DNA from: Bacteroidota bacterium
Lineage (GTDB): Bacteria; Bacteroidota; Bacteroidia; Bacteroidales; VadinHA17
DNA: 58,864 bases
Direction: 5' to 3'
Assembly (NCBI GenBank): GCA_012729475.1
Contig: JAAYDB010000090.1
Coordinates: forward strand, 1-58,864
Part shown: positions 10,566 through 19,352 of the stretch, piece after piece
Numbering within the stretch: position 1 is the stretch's first letter
Layout of the letters: each line of letters starts with the position of its first letter
Notes under the pieces: model-generated
Seen by the model: the letters and a program-made list of their open reading frames with translations, nothing else
Told to the model about the DNA's origin: nothing
The model's database searches: none
Translations under genes and position numbers: made by a program

Positions 10566-12998
10566 TTACTTTATGGTACCTGATTTACCAGGTAATATAC
10601 CTGCAAAAATAAGCAATGCAAGCGAGAAAACAGAGATTCTGATGCCGAAAGCAGGGACAAGGATGCCTGCCATAAGAATAAACCCTGCAGCAGATCCCGT
10701 AAGATCAGCACTGTAAGTTAACCCTGTAGCTAAACCTGATTCATGATTTCTGGTGATAATCATAAAAATATGACCCGTAATAAATGATGGGATAAGCATT
10801 GCTATCAGCAGGACAATAACAGGAATAAAGTCGTTGTTCAGATTGAGAATGGTATTATAGCTCAATGCGGCGAAAATGTAAAATAAGGATAATACCAGAG
10901 CTTTTATTTTTAATGAATAAAAGTCGAGAATTTTGTTTTTCATTCCTGCTCCGAGCGCCAGACCCGTCATCATGGCTGCAAGTATCAGCCCTGTCAGCTG
11001 ATACATGTTTCCTGCAGCCAGCTGGAGCAATAGCAGAATAATGATCTCAAAGCCGGCAAGGGCAGAAGCACAGAAGTACATTACCAAATTACTTCTTCTG
11101 ACAGTCAGAACGGGTAGGCCAAAAACTATCACAATCAGAATAATAGCAGGAAATTTTTCTTTAAGACTCTTACTGAAGCCCAGTGATTGGTAATGATAGC
11201 AGGCAATGGGAAATGCCGAACTGTTCTCTCTTATGTCAGAATCCAGTACTGACATTATATCATCCGATCTCATTTTTATCAGATCATCGGCCAGATAGTC
11301 AGAACTCACATAAATATTGTTTATACCACGCTCTTTAAGCAGGTGACAGAATGAAAGAGATAAAGCACTGTCGGATGCAATGAAATAGAGCTTGTTCCCG
11401 GCAACTGCCAGGACATTTTTAAATTTCCCCGACAGCGTATTGTAAATAGAAGAGTAGAGATTTACAGCTTCCTGGTTTAGATATGTATCAGCTGTTCCGG
11501 GAGAACACATAAAGACACCTCCTTCAGTAAGTCTCTCTTTAATATCATTAAAAAAACCGGCAGTATAAAACCTGTTGAGCGATAATGTTGAAGGAGGAGG
11601 CAGAAGCATAATAATCACATTTGCTGTATCACCTTTTTCTCTTATAAAACGGTAGGCATCTTTGTTCTCAACAATAAAACCGATGTTTTCCGGTACTGTA
11701 ATTAATTTTGACTTCTCTGCCAGAACAGGATCCCGTTCTATATAATGAATTTCTTTCACTGGATATTTAAGTAATTCAGCCAGGCGTGATTCTGCAAAAC
11801 CTGAGATTAGAAAAACCTTCTCAGGTTTTTTTACCTGGAGTAATGCATAGTGAATATCTTCTTCCCTTTCTATTACGTCATCATTGTAGGAGAGTAGCCT
11901 GTGGTTGTAATATACACTTTCCTCTCCGGAGTACTCACCCCTGGTTATGTTGCCATAAGGGGTGTCTTTTGTTTCGGTAACATTTATCCCGGGCAGGAGA
12001 ACCTGTCTGAAAAAGACATCAGGATCAGTCAGAATAGTAACAGACAATAATACTGTGAATAATAATTTAATATATAATGATTTGGAAGGATTAGTCTGGG
12101 AAAAATTTAAAATAACCCAGGCCAGTGTTAAGAGAATTATAATCATTAACAACTTGTATGTGTTGAAAAGACCTGATGTAAGAATTGAAATCAGAATACC
12201 AGCCATTATTCCTCCGGTTGTTTCAATAGAAAATGATTTACCGGGTAAGTAATTATTATTGTCACGTGCTACAGCTATCAGTCTCACAAATGTAAAGCCG
12301 GAGATGAGACAAAAAGGTAAAAGGGAAAAGAGATTGAAAATTAAACTTAATAAAAACGAAGGTATTTCTCCCGGCTCAAGAAGAATCCCTGACAAGAGGA
12401 AAAGAAACAAAAGAGAGAGAAGGGGGGTGAGAGAGAAAGCAAGATTTATTTTAGCAATATCATTCAGGGTTGATTTTCCTGCAAGTGCCGCTCCGGCAGC
12501 AGATGTTATGAGCCATGAACCCAGATATAATCCTGAAATTAGTTCATAGCCTCCTGAAATATTGAGTACCTCCCTTAAGAGTAATAATTGTATTGAGGTA
12601 CTGGTGAAGCCAATTACAAAAAGATTGACTGTTATGGACGGTGAATTATTCTTCCTGGTGTTCCCTTCTGTTTTAAGTTTATTATTACCGGATTTTTTAA
12701 ATAATGTCCGGTAATAAGATAAGTGCCAGCCGAAATGAAAAATACCTGTTACCGCCAAACATATTCCTGTTTCGACATGCCAACTGAGTAAAAGATCAAT
12801 AACAGGAACATCCCATTTATAGTTTATCTGAAGAGCAAGAACCACTCCGGCAAGAGCAGTGAAAAGGAATGCAGTGGCAAGTATTGTATTCCATATCTTT
12901 CTGTGTGTGTTGAGTGAAAATATACCGAGTCTGTAAAGCCCAAAGCTTGTCAGATATAAAAAGGAGACTATAATAACTGTTCCTGTAACATGGTACAT
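10566..12998 (-). CDS. Polytopic membrane protein with b-type-cytochrome-like N-terminus and degenerate spermidine synthase-like domain
   Basis: About 810 residues from the ATG at 12998; an in-frame TTG at 13004 would add two residues and overlap the upstream stop codon. Regions: residues 1-105, three or four helices with His3, His32, His74, His88 and His92, where the WH-x13-H-x3-H spacing resembles heme-ligating helices of DUF4405/cytochrome b561-like proteins; about 125-325, six or seven further helices; about 345-560, a soluble Rossmann-like domain with YIERDP and LNRFYT as in spermidine synthases; about 595-810, six more helices. The usual glycine-rich SAM loop is degenerate (SGFAESRLAE) and the catalytic acidic motif reads MLLPPPST, so normal aminopropyl transfer is unlikely. 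It is tightly coupled to the Memo-AMMECR1 gene upstream. Heme binding and function are inference. Confidence 0.75.
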   Translation of the reverse strand: MYHVTGTVIIVSFLYLTSFGLYRLGIFSLNTHRKIWNTILATAFLFTALAGVVLALQINYKWDVPVIDLLLSWHVETGICLAVTGIFHFGWHLSYYRTLFKKSGNNKLKTEGNTRKNNSPSITVNLFVIGFTSTSIQLLLLREVLNISGGYELISGLYLGSWLITSAAGAALAGKSTLNDIAKINLAFSLTPLLSLLFLFLLSGILLEPGEIPSFLLSLIFNLFSLLPFCLISGFTFVRLIAVARDNNNYLPGKSFSIETTGGIMAGILISILTSGLFNTYKLLMIIILLTLAWVILNFSQTNPSKSLYIKLLFTVLLSVTILTDPDVFFRQVLLPGINVTETKDTPYGNITRGEYSGEESVYYNHRLLSYNDDVIEREEDIHYALLQVKKPEKVFLISGFAESRLAELLKYPVKEIHYIERDPVLAEKSKLITVPENIGFIVENKDAYRFIREKGDTANVIIMLLPPPSTLSLNRFYTAGFFNDIKERLTEGGVFMCSPGTADTYLNQEAVNLYSSIYNTLSGKFKNVLAVAGNKLYFIASDSALSLSFCHLLKERGINNIYVSSDYLADDLIKMRSDDIMSVLDSDIRENSSAFPIACYHYQSLGFSKSLKEKFPAIILIVIVFGLPVLTVRRSNLVMYFCASALAGFEIIILLLLQLAAGNMYQLTGLILAAMMTGLALGAGMKNKILDFYSLKIKALVLSLFYIFAALSYNTILNLNNDFIPVIVLLIAMLIPSFITGHIFMIITRNHESGLATGLTYSADLTGSAAGFILMAGILVPAFGIRISVFSLALLIFAGILPGKSGTIK

Positions 12999-13000
12999 AA

Positions 13001-14512
13001 TCAATTCCTGTTTTCTTCAAGAACGAGTCCCTCATAGATGTATAATTCAGCGCTTTTCCATCCGTCCCATCCAATACCGGCCTTATCTCTCGATGTATAG
13101 CCAAGAAACTCTTCCACAGTCCATCCGTTTTCTATTGCTACCTGTGGCAGCATTGTGCCTGAGCGCACGCCTTTCTTTATGTAGATACCATGTTTGCCAA
13201 GAATAATTTCCCGGGGATTATGGATCCTCTTAAGAGGGCCCAGTATAGTAATTTCAATATCGGTTTTTTCGAATTCTGTTTTTGTAAGCGGATTAAAACG
13301 CGGATCTTCAAAAGCAGATGACAGAGCAGATACCCGTATCACTTCATTAAGAGGATCAGTTGAGATAAATCTTCCTATACAACCCCTGAGATTGCCATTG
13401 ATTTTTAATGTTACAAAAGCACCATATTGCTTTTTTAAGGCTTCAGGGATATGAATATCGTTCAACGGGCTTGTCTTGTTTTTATCGAGCATTGATCTTA
13501 TGCTGTTTCTTGCAATAGAAAAGATAATATCTTTCTCTTCTTTTGTAAAAGAAAATTCTTCAGAAGATTCTGTTTCTAAATGTTTGGTTTTATTTTTTTC
13601 AACAAGAGAAATTGCATGATACCCGACTACTTCATTTTTTTCCCCATATTCTGAATCGCCGGAATTGCAATAGTCTATTCTTATAAATTCCAAATCTTTA
13701 TCGCTTTCTGCGAGGTAAAGAAGAGTCAAACCTGATGTCCAGCCACACATACTGGTTGCAAGTCCTGGAATATTACGGGAAGAATTTTCTTCAAGCATGG
13801 TCAGGAATTTTTCAGGATTTCCGGAAGTCAGGGCTTCAGCTGTTATATTATCTATTTCAACAGCATCATTGTAATGAGGATAGTGTGAGAAATCACTGCT
13901 TATAACAAAAAGGTTGTCAGGGGTGAACCAGGGGCGTAATGCTTCGGCTATATCCCTGATCAGTTTGGTGCTGTTTGTTCCTATCATGATTGGAACAATT
14001 TCAGGTTCTCTGGTATAATAATATTGAAATAAAGGAATTTGTAATTCCAGATTATGATCATTCAGGTGGACATCAACAGGAAATCTGAATACCTTGTTCT
14101 CAGTTTTAAGTTTATTGGCAATATTAAGGTTTACTTTTGCTCTGCCAAGAGGTGTTATAAAGTCACCTGTGTTGTATACTGATGCACCATTAAAGGCACG
14201 GACATGGCTGGAGCCTATTATGAAAATATTTTTGTAAGGTGTTTCTTTTGGAGTTGCAGAAAAGGCAGCTGCGGCTATTTTACCTGAATAAACATATCCT
14301 GCATGAGGTACAATTAATGCTCTGACATGGTTTTCCTGAGGGGTCTTTTTACAATTATTAAATAATACTGCGATATCCCTGGTAAGTGTCTCTTTATCTG
14401 CAGAGTAAAATCTTCCTGCAGCATAAGGTTTTCTGTCGGTTGATTTATCCTGGGAAAATACTTCCATTATGCTAATAGTTAATAACAATGATACAACAAA
14501 AAAAATCCGCAT
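13001..14512 (-). CDS. AmmeMemoRadiSam system protein B-protein A fusion (Memo-AMMECR1)
   Basis: A 503-residue fusion of two proteins that are separate genes in many organisms. Residues 1-20 are a Sec-type signal sequence (MRIFFVVSLLLTISIMEVFSQ, probable cleavage after FSQ). About 27-290 form the Memo domain: candidate metal ligands are His in VPHAGYVYSGK, His in IGSSHVRAF and Cys in TSMCGWTSG, matching the positions known to bind metal in Memo-type dioxygenase-fold proteins, plus SSDFSHYPHY. About 315-500 form an AMMECR1 domain with its LRGCIG signature. It is the first gene of the three-gene locus, and its stop abuts the start of the membrane protein. A periplasmic location follows from the signal peptide but is inferred. 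Substrate unknown. Confidence 0.92.
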   Translation of the reverse strand: MRIFFVVSLLLTISIMEVFSQDKSTDRKPYAAGRFYSADKETLTRDIAVLFNNCKKTPQENHVRALIVPHAGYVYSGKIAAAAFSATPKETPYKNIFIIGSSHVRAFNGASVYNTGDFITPLGRAKVNLNIANKLKTENKVFRFPVDVHLNDHNLELQIPLFQYYYTREPEIVPIMIGTNSTKLIRDIAEALRPWFTPDNLFVISSDFSHYPHYNDAVEIDNITAEALTSGNPEKFLTMLEENSSRNIPGLATSMCGWTSGLTLLYLAESDKDLEFIRIDYCNSGDSEYGEKNEVVGYHAISLVEKNKTKHLETESSEEFSFTKEEKDIIFSIARNSIRSMLDKNKTSPLNDIHIPEALKKQYGAFVTLKINGNLRGCIGRFISTDPLNEVIRVSALSSAFEDPRFNPLTKTEFEKTDIEITILGPLKRIHNPREIILGKHGIYIKKGVRSGTMLPQVAIENGWTVEEFLGYTSRDKAGIGWDGWKSAELYIYEGLVLEENRN

Positions 14513-14591
14513 AATATTTCTATTGTTACGGGAAATAAAGTTATAGCAAAAAAATCAGAAAAGGAATTATAAGTAAAAAAGTCAGGGATTA

Positions 14592-15047
14592 TTATACAAG
14601 AACCATGGATTCTTTGAGAATATTTCCATTTTCATCTGTTCCGTATACTTTTATTCCCATGCTTATTGTCGGAGTGCCAACCATATCGAGTACAGGACTT
14701 AAAGCTTCTTTCAAATCCTCTGTCTCCATACTGTCAAATTCTTCTATATCAAAATACAGATGAATAATAAGTGTATTATCGGGTTGTTTCATTCCGCAAA
14801 GGGCTTTGACAATTTTCGCAAGCCATATTACGGAGGCAGTGTTAAAATATTCAATATTCAGACGCAGGTTTGTGGTTTGTCTGGGAGTATTGATATACTC
14901 CTGAACCCATTCAAGAATTCCTTCATATAGTTTTGCGGGATTTTCCAGTATCGATTTTCCTGAAAAAATAAGTTCTCCGGTCAAATGGTTAAGATCAATT
15001 TGCGGGGTCTTTTGTCCTGACTCGATATATATGGTTTTTAAATCCAC
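14592..15047 (-). CDS. SiaC-family regulatory phosphoprotein (DUF1987)
   Basis: 151 residues, GTG start, with no signal or membrane segment. The sequence fits the DUF1987/SiaC family: an N-terminal TPQI followed by a beta strand with LTGELIFSGKS, a central NTASVIWLAKI segment and the acidic LYFDIEEFDSMETEDLKE. In Pseudomonas, SiaC is phosphorylated by SiaB and dephosphorylated by SiaA and acts as an on/off partner of a diguanylate cyclase. None of those partners is encoded in the window, so the output here is unknown. It lies 79 bases upstream of the Memo-AMMECR1 gene on the same strand and could be co-transcribed; a -7 match is 48 bases before its start. Confidence 0.85.
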   Translation of the reverse strand: MDLKTIYIESGQKTPQIDLNHLTGELIFSGKSILENPAKLYEGILEWVQEYINTPRQTTNLRLNIEYFNTASVIWLAKIVKALCGMKQPDNTLIIHLYFDIEEFDSMETEDLKEALSPVLDMVGTPTISMGIKVYGTDENGNILKESMVLV

Positions 15048-15095
15048 CTGAAGATATTGAATTAGATTATAATACTCCCTTTAATGATTATATAC

Positions 15096-15103
15096 CAAAT
15101 GTA
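15096..15103 (-). promoter_or_regulatory. Putative -7 element for the SiaC-like gene / AmmeMemoRadiSam locus
   Basis: On the minus strand this reads TACATTTG (TAnnTTTG), 48 bases before the GTG start. It could drive the SiaC-like gene and, by readthrough, the three genes after it. Confidence 0.45.
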
Positions 15104-15272
15104 TAATAACTTTTCTTTTTTTTTAACATTTTTTATCAAAAAGAAATCCCCAATAGTCAAAAAAAAATGTTAATTAGTAGAAAGAAGGTGCCTGAAAACT
15201 AATATCTGTAACTGATCAATGCAATTATAAATATTCTAATAAAGGTTTCTTATAGGCCAATCTTTAAAATAT

Positions 15273-15280
15273 TATCTTTG
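15273..15280 (+). promoter_or_regulatory. Putative -7 element of argS promoter
   Basis: TATCTTTG fits TAnnTTTG exactly, 22 bases before the argS ATG, in an AT-rich divergent intergenic region (15048-15302). Confidence 0.5.
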
Positions 15281-15302
15281 TGACCTGTAATATTTTTAAG
15301 GA

Positions 15303-17090
15303 ATGGAGATTTTTTTAAAGGAAAATATACGTAGAGTTATTAAGGAACTTTACAATGCCGAGGTCAATGATGATCTTATCCAGATTCAGGAAACCCGTAA
15401 AGATTTTAAAGGAGATTTTACCCTGATAGTGTTTCCGCTGTTAAAGTTTTCCAAGAATACTCCGGAAAAGACGGGAGAGATGATAGGCAGTCAGCTAATG
15501 GATTCTTCACCTGAAATATCAGGATACAATGTTATCAAAGGGTTCCTGAACATAGAGATATCTGATAAGTGGTGGATCTCATATTTTGCCGGAATGATGG
15601 CTGAAACTGATTTGTTGAAGAATTGTCGTGTTAAAAATCCTGAAGTCATACTTGTTGAGTATTCTTCTCCAAATACAAATAAGCCTCTTCATCTGGGGCA
15701 TATCCGGAATAATCTTCTGGGCTTTTCGCTTTACAGGTTATTGTCTGCCTGCGGACATAAAGTAATAAAGACAAATATTGTCAATGACAGGGGTATACAT
15801 ATATGTAAGTCTATGCTGGCATGGCAGAAATATGGAAATGGAGAGACTCCTGAATCTTCAGGAATCAAGGGAGATCATCTTGTAGGAAAGTACTATGTTC
15901 TTTTTGAAAAAATGTATAAGTTTCAGGCAGAAGAACTTATGTCGAAGGGAGTAGAACCGGGCGAGGCAAAAAATTCTGCTCCTCTGTTAATGGAAGCAAG
16001 GGAGATGCTTTTGAAATGGGAAGCAGGAGATAAAGAAATAATAGAATTGTGGAAAAAAATGAACTCATGGGTGTATGACGGTTTTAATAAAACATATGAG
16101 GCACTGGGAGTTAATTTTGATAAAATCTATTATGAATCTGATACATATAAGATTGGAAAGGATTTAGTGCAGGCTGCCTTAAAAGATGGGATAATGTATC
16201 AGATGGAAGATAAATCTATCTGGGTGGACCTTACCAGCGAGGGGCTTGATCAAAAACTTCTTCTCAGGTCTGACGGGACTGCAGTGTATATGACCCAGGA
16301 TCTTGGAACAGCTGTATTAAGACAGCAGGAATACAAATTTGACAAATGTCTGTATGTTGTTGGTAATGAGCAAAATTATCATTTTCAGGTTCTTAAGGCA
16401 GTGCTTGCCAGAATGGGCTATAAATGGGCAGGGGGATTGCACCACTTCTCTTACGGTATGGTTGAACTGCCTGAAGGTAGAATGAAATCGCGCGAAGGTA
16501 CAATTGTTGATGCAGACGACCTGATAAAAGAAATGAAAGAAACGGCACGGGAAGTGTCTTTACAGCTTGGGAAACTGGGTGATTATAATGACGAAGAGAA
16601 AGAAGAGATATTCAGAAAAATTGGTTTAGGAGCGCTGAAATACTTTATTCTGAAAATAGATCCCCGTAAAAATATGACCTTCAACCCAACTGAATCAATT
16701 GATTTTAACGGTAATACAGGTCCTTTTATACAATATACCTATGCCAGAATAATGTCAGTATTCAGAAAAGGTGAGCAAATGGGCATTAAATTCAACAATA
16801 CAATCCTTTCAGAAATGAAAGGAGGAGAGAAGGAAATAGACCTGGTCAGGCAGCTTCGCAGATTTCAGGCTATTGTATCAGAAGCAGCAGCAGTTTATTC
16901 TCCTGCTTTATTAGCAAATTATTGTTACGATCTGGCAAAAGAGTTTAACCAGTTTTATCATGATTATTCAATATTAAGTGAAACGGATGTACGGGTACGT
17001 AATTTCCGTCTTGCAATCTCAAAGTATACCAGTGAAGTGTTGAATACTGCCATGTGGTTATTGGGTATAGAGATGCCTGAACGTATGTAA
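15303..17090 (+). CDS. argS: Arginyl-tRNA synthetase
   Basis: Class Ia synthetase, 595 residues, attaching arginine to tRNA-Arg. The HIGH signature is HLGH at 130-133, inside SSPNTNKPLHLGH, characteristic of ArgS. The KMSKS loop is represented by MKSREGT, as is usual for many ArgS. An N-terminal Arg-tRNA additional domain (about 1-110) and a C-terminal DALR anticodon-binding domain (about 475-595) are present. ATG start, 22 bases after a clear -7 element. ffh follows 40 bases downstream on the same strand, so argS-ffh-folD is a plausible transcript. Confidence 0.98.
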   Translation: MEIFLKENIRRVIKELYNAEVNDDLIQIQETRKDFKGDFTLIVFPLLKFSKNTPEKTGEMIGSQLMDSSPEISGYNVIKGFLNIEISDKWWISYFAGMMAETDLLKNCRVKNPEVILVEYSSPNTNKPLHLGHIRNNLLGFSLYRLLSACGHKVIKTNIVNDRGIHICKSMLAWQKYGNGETPESSGIKGDHLVGKYYVLFEKMYKFQAEELMSKGVEPGEAKNSAPLLMEAREMLLKWEAGDKEIIELWKKMNSWVYDGFNKTYEALGVNFDKIYYESDTYKIGKDLVQAALKDGIMYQMEDKSIWVDLTSEGLDQKLLLRSDGTAVYMTQDLGTAVLRQQEYKFDKCLYVVGNEQNYHFQVLKAVLARMGYKWAGGLHHFSYGMVELPEGRMKSREGTIVDADDLIKEMKETAREVSLQLGKLGDYNDEEKEEIFRKIGLGALKYFILKIDPRKNMTFNPTESIDFNGNTGPFIQYTYARIMSVFRKGEQMGIKFNNTILSEMKGGEKEIDLVRQLRRFQAIVSEAAAVYSPALLANYCYDLAKEFNQFYHDYSILSETDVRVRNFRLAISKYTSEVLNTAMWLLGIEMPERM

Positions 17091-17130
17091 AATATATTTT
17101 TATTGTTTAATCAAGACCAAATAATACAAC

Positions 17131-18453
17131 ATGTTTGAAAGTTTAAGTGAACGTCTGGAGAAGTCCTTTAAAATTCTAAAAGGTGAGGGTAGGATATCTG
17201 AAATAAATATAGCAGAGACTCTTAAGGATGTACGCAGGGCACTTCTTGATGCGGATGTTAATTTTAAAATAGCCAAGCAATTCACAGATACAGTTAAAGC
17301 CAAAGCACTGGGTCAGGAGGTTCTCAATTCGGTTAACCCTTCACAGATGATGGTGAAGATCGTTCATGATGAACTGGCACAGCTCATGGGAGGCGACCAG
17401 ACCGATATTAATATTAAAATCAATCCTGCAATTATTCTTATAGCCGGCTTACAGGGTTCAGGAAAAACAACCTTTAGCGGGAAGCTTGCAAAATGGGTTA
17501 AAAGCAAAAGGAGTAAAAACCCTCTGCTTGCTGCCTGTGATATATATCGACCAGCAGCTATTGAACAGCTTAAAATAATCGGAGAACAAACAGAAATACC
17601 TGTTTACATTGAGGACGGTAATAAAAATCCTGTTCAGATAGCAAAGAATGCAGTCAGGGAAGCGAGGAAAAACGGCAATGATGTGATAATTATTGATACA
17701 GCCGGACGTCTGGCCGTTGATGAGGAAATGATGAGGGAAATATCTTCCATTAAAGACGCTGTTAATCCGCATGAAATACTTTTTGTGGTTGATTCCATGA
17801 CAGGACAGGATGCAGTAAATACAGCAAAAGAGTTCAATGACAGGCTTGATTTTGATGGTGTTGTGCTGACTAAGCTGGATGGTGATACTCGTGGTGGGGC
17901 AGCTCTCTCCATAAGATCAGTAGTGAACAAACCCATCAAATTTGTGAGTTCTGGAGAAAAGATGGACGCAATTGATCTCTTTTATCCGGTAAGAATGGCC
18001 GACAGGATATTGGGGATGGGAGATATTGTCACTCTTGTTGAAAAAGCGCAGGAACAATATAATATAGAAGAAGCACGAAAGCTTCAGAAAAAAATTGCTA
18101 AGGATCAGTTTGACTTCAATGATTTTATTAACCAGATTCAGCAAATAAAGAAAATGGGGAATGTTAAGGATCTCATGGCTATGATCCCCGGTGTAGGGAA
18201 AACAGTAAAAGACCTCGATATTGATGATAATGCATTTAAGGGAATAGAGGCTATTATCAGAAGCATGACACCCGATGAGAGGTCCATGCCTGCATTATTA
18301 AACGGAAGCAGGAGAAAAAGGATTGCGTCAGGAAGCGGGACATCTGTTCAGGAAGTAAATAAACTGGTGAAACAGTTTGATGAAACCCGTAAAATGATGA
18401 AGATGGTCACTAAATCAGGAGGGAATGCCTCAAAATTACTGGGTAGAAAATAA
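17131..18453 (+). CDS. ffh: Signal recognition particle protein Ffh
   Basis: SRP54-type GTPase that targets nascent membrane proteins to FtsY/SecYEG. 440 residues: N domain (1-95), G domain with G1 GLQGSGKTT (106-114), DTAGRL and TKLDGDTRGGA, then the M domain from about 300 with 'MGNVKDLMAMIPG' and 'MTPDERSMPALLNGSRRKRIASGSG'. The C-terminal methionine-rich tail is short, as in other Bacteroidota. It lies 8 bases upstream of folD, suggesting one transcript. Confidence 0.98.
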   Translation: MFESLSERLEKSFKILKGEGRISEINIAETLKDVRRALLDADVNFKIAKQFTDTVKAKALGQEVLNSVNPSQMMVKIVHDELAQLMGGDQTDINIKINPAIILIAGLQGSGKTTFSGKLAKWVKSKRSKNPLLAACDIYRPAAIEQLKIIGEQTEIPVYIEDGNKNPVQIAKNAVREARKNGNDVIIIDTAGRLAVDEEMMREISSIKDAVNPHEILFVVDSMTGQDAVNTAKEFNDRLDFDGVVLTKLDGDTRGGAALSIRSVVNKPIKFVSSGEKMDAIDLFYPVRMADRILGMGDIVTLVEKAQEQYNIEEARKLQKKIAKDQFDFNDFINQIQQIKKMGNVKDLMAMIPGVGKTVKDLDIDDNAFKGIEAIIRSMTPDERSMPALLNGSRRKRIASGSGTSVQEVNKLVKQFDETRKMMKMVTKSGGNASKLLGRK

Positions 18454-18460
18454 ATAAATC

Positions 18461-19336
18461 ATGTACACACTTATTAACGGTAAAGAAGTTGCAGCCTCAA
18501 TAAAAAAAGAAATTGCTTCAGAGGTTGAAATAATTAAACGGAACGGAAAAAAGATCCCTCATCTTGCTGCAATACTGGTTGGTGATGACCCCTCGAGCCA
18601 GACCTATGTGAAAAATAAAGTGAAAGATTGCCATGAAGTAGGCTTTGATTCAACATTACTGACATATAAGAATAGTGTTGAAGAATCACTGATTATTTCT
18701 AAAATAGAAGAACTGAACACAGACTCCGGTTTAGATGGTTTTATTGTACAACTACCATTACCTGATCATATATCTGAAAATAAAATAATTCAGGCAATTA
18801 ATCCAGATAAGGATGCGGACGGTTTTCATCCTGTTAATCTGGGAAGAATGGTACTCGGGCTTCCGGGTTTCCTGCCTGCCACTCCCTATGGGATTATGGA
18901 ATTAATTAAACGGTATAAGATTGAGACATCAGGTAAAAACTGTGTGGTTATAGGACGGAGTAATATTGTCGGGCGGCCTGTTAGTATTTTAATGTCACAA
19001 AAAGGTATCGATGCTACTGTGACTGTTGTTCACAGCCGTACAACTGATATTGGTAATATAGTCAGAAAAGCTGATATTATAATTGCCGCACTCGGATCAC
19101 CAGGTTTTGTAACAGAGAATATGGTGAAGGAAGGAGCTGTGGTTATAGACGTTGGTACAACACGAATCAGAGATGAAAAAATGCGTTCCGGATGGAGACT
19201 GGCTGGAGATGTTGATTTTGAAAATGTAGCACCTAAATGCTCTTTTATAACCCCTGTGCCGGGAGGAGTGGGGCCCATGACGAGAGTCTCACTCCTGAGA
19301 AATACTTTGTTAGCTGCAAAACAAAATAAAATCTGA
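18461..19336 (+). CDS. folD: Bifunctional methylenetetrahydrofolate dehydrogenase/cyclohydrolase
   Basis: Interconverts methylene-, methenyl- and formyl-tetrahydrofolate using NADP(H). 291 residues with standard motifs: Tyr49 and Lys53 of YVKNKVK (catalytic pair), [10 protein letters not shown], the Rossmann segment [14 protein letters not shown] and the terminal [11 protein letters not shown]. It is the last gene of argS-ffh-folD and converges with the PD40-type lipoprotein gene after 16 bases. Confidence 0.97.
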   Translation: MYTLINGKEVAASIKKEIASEVEIIKRNGKKIPHLAAILVGDDPSSQTYVKNKVKDCHEVGFDSTLLTYKNSVEESLIISKIEELNTDSGLDGFIVQLPLPDHISENKIIQAINPDKDADGFHPVNLGRMVLGLPGFLPATPYGIMELIKRYKIETSGKNCVVIGRSNIVGRPVSILMSQKGIDATVTVVHSRTTDIGNIVRKADIIIAALGSPGFVTENMVKEGAVVIDVGTTRIRDEKMRSGWRLAGDVDFENVAPKCSFITPVPGGVGPMTRVSLLRNTLLAAKQNKI

Positions 19337-19352
19337 TAAATTTCAGGGAGTA

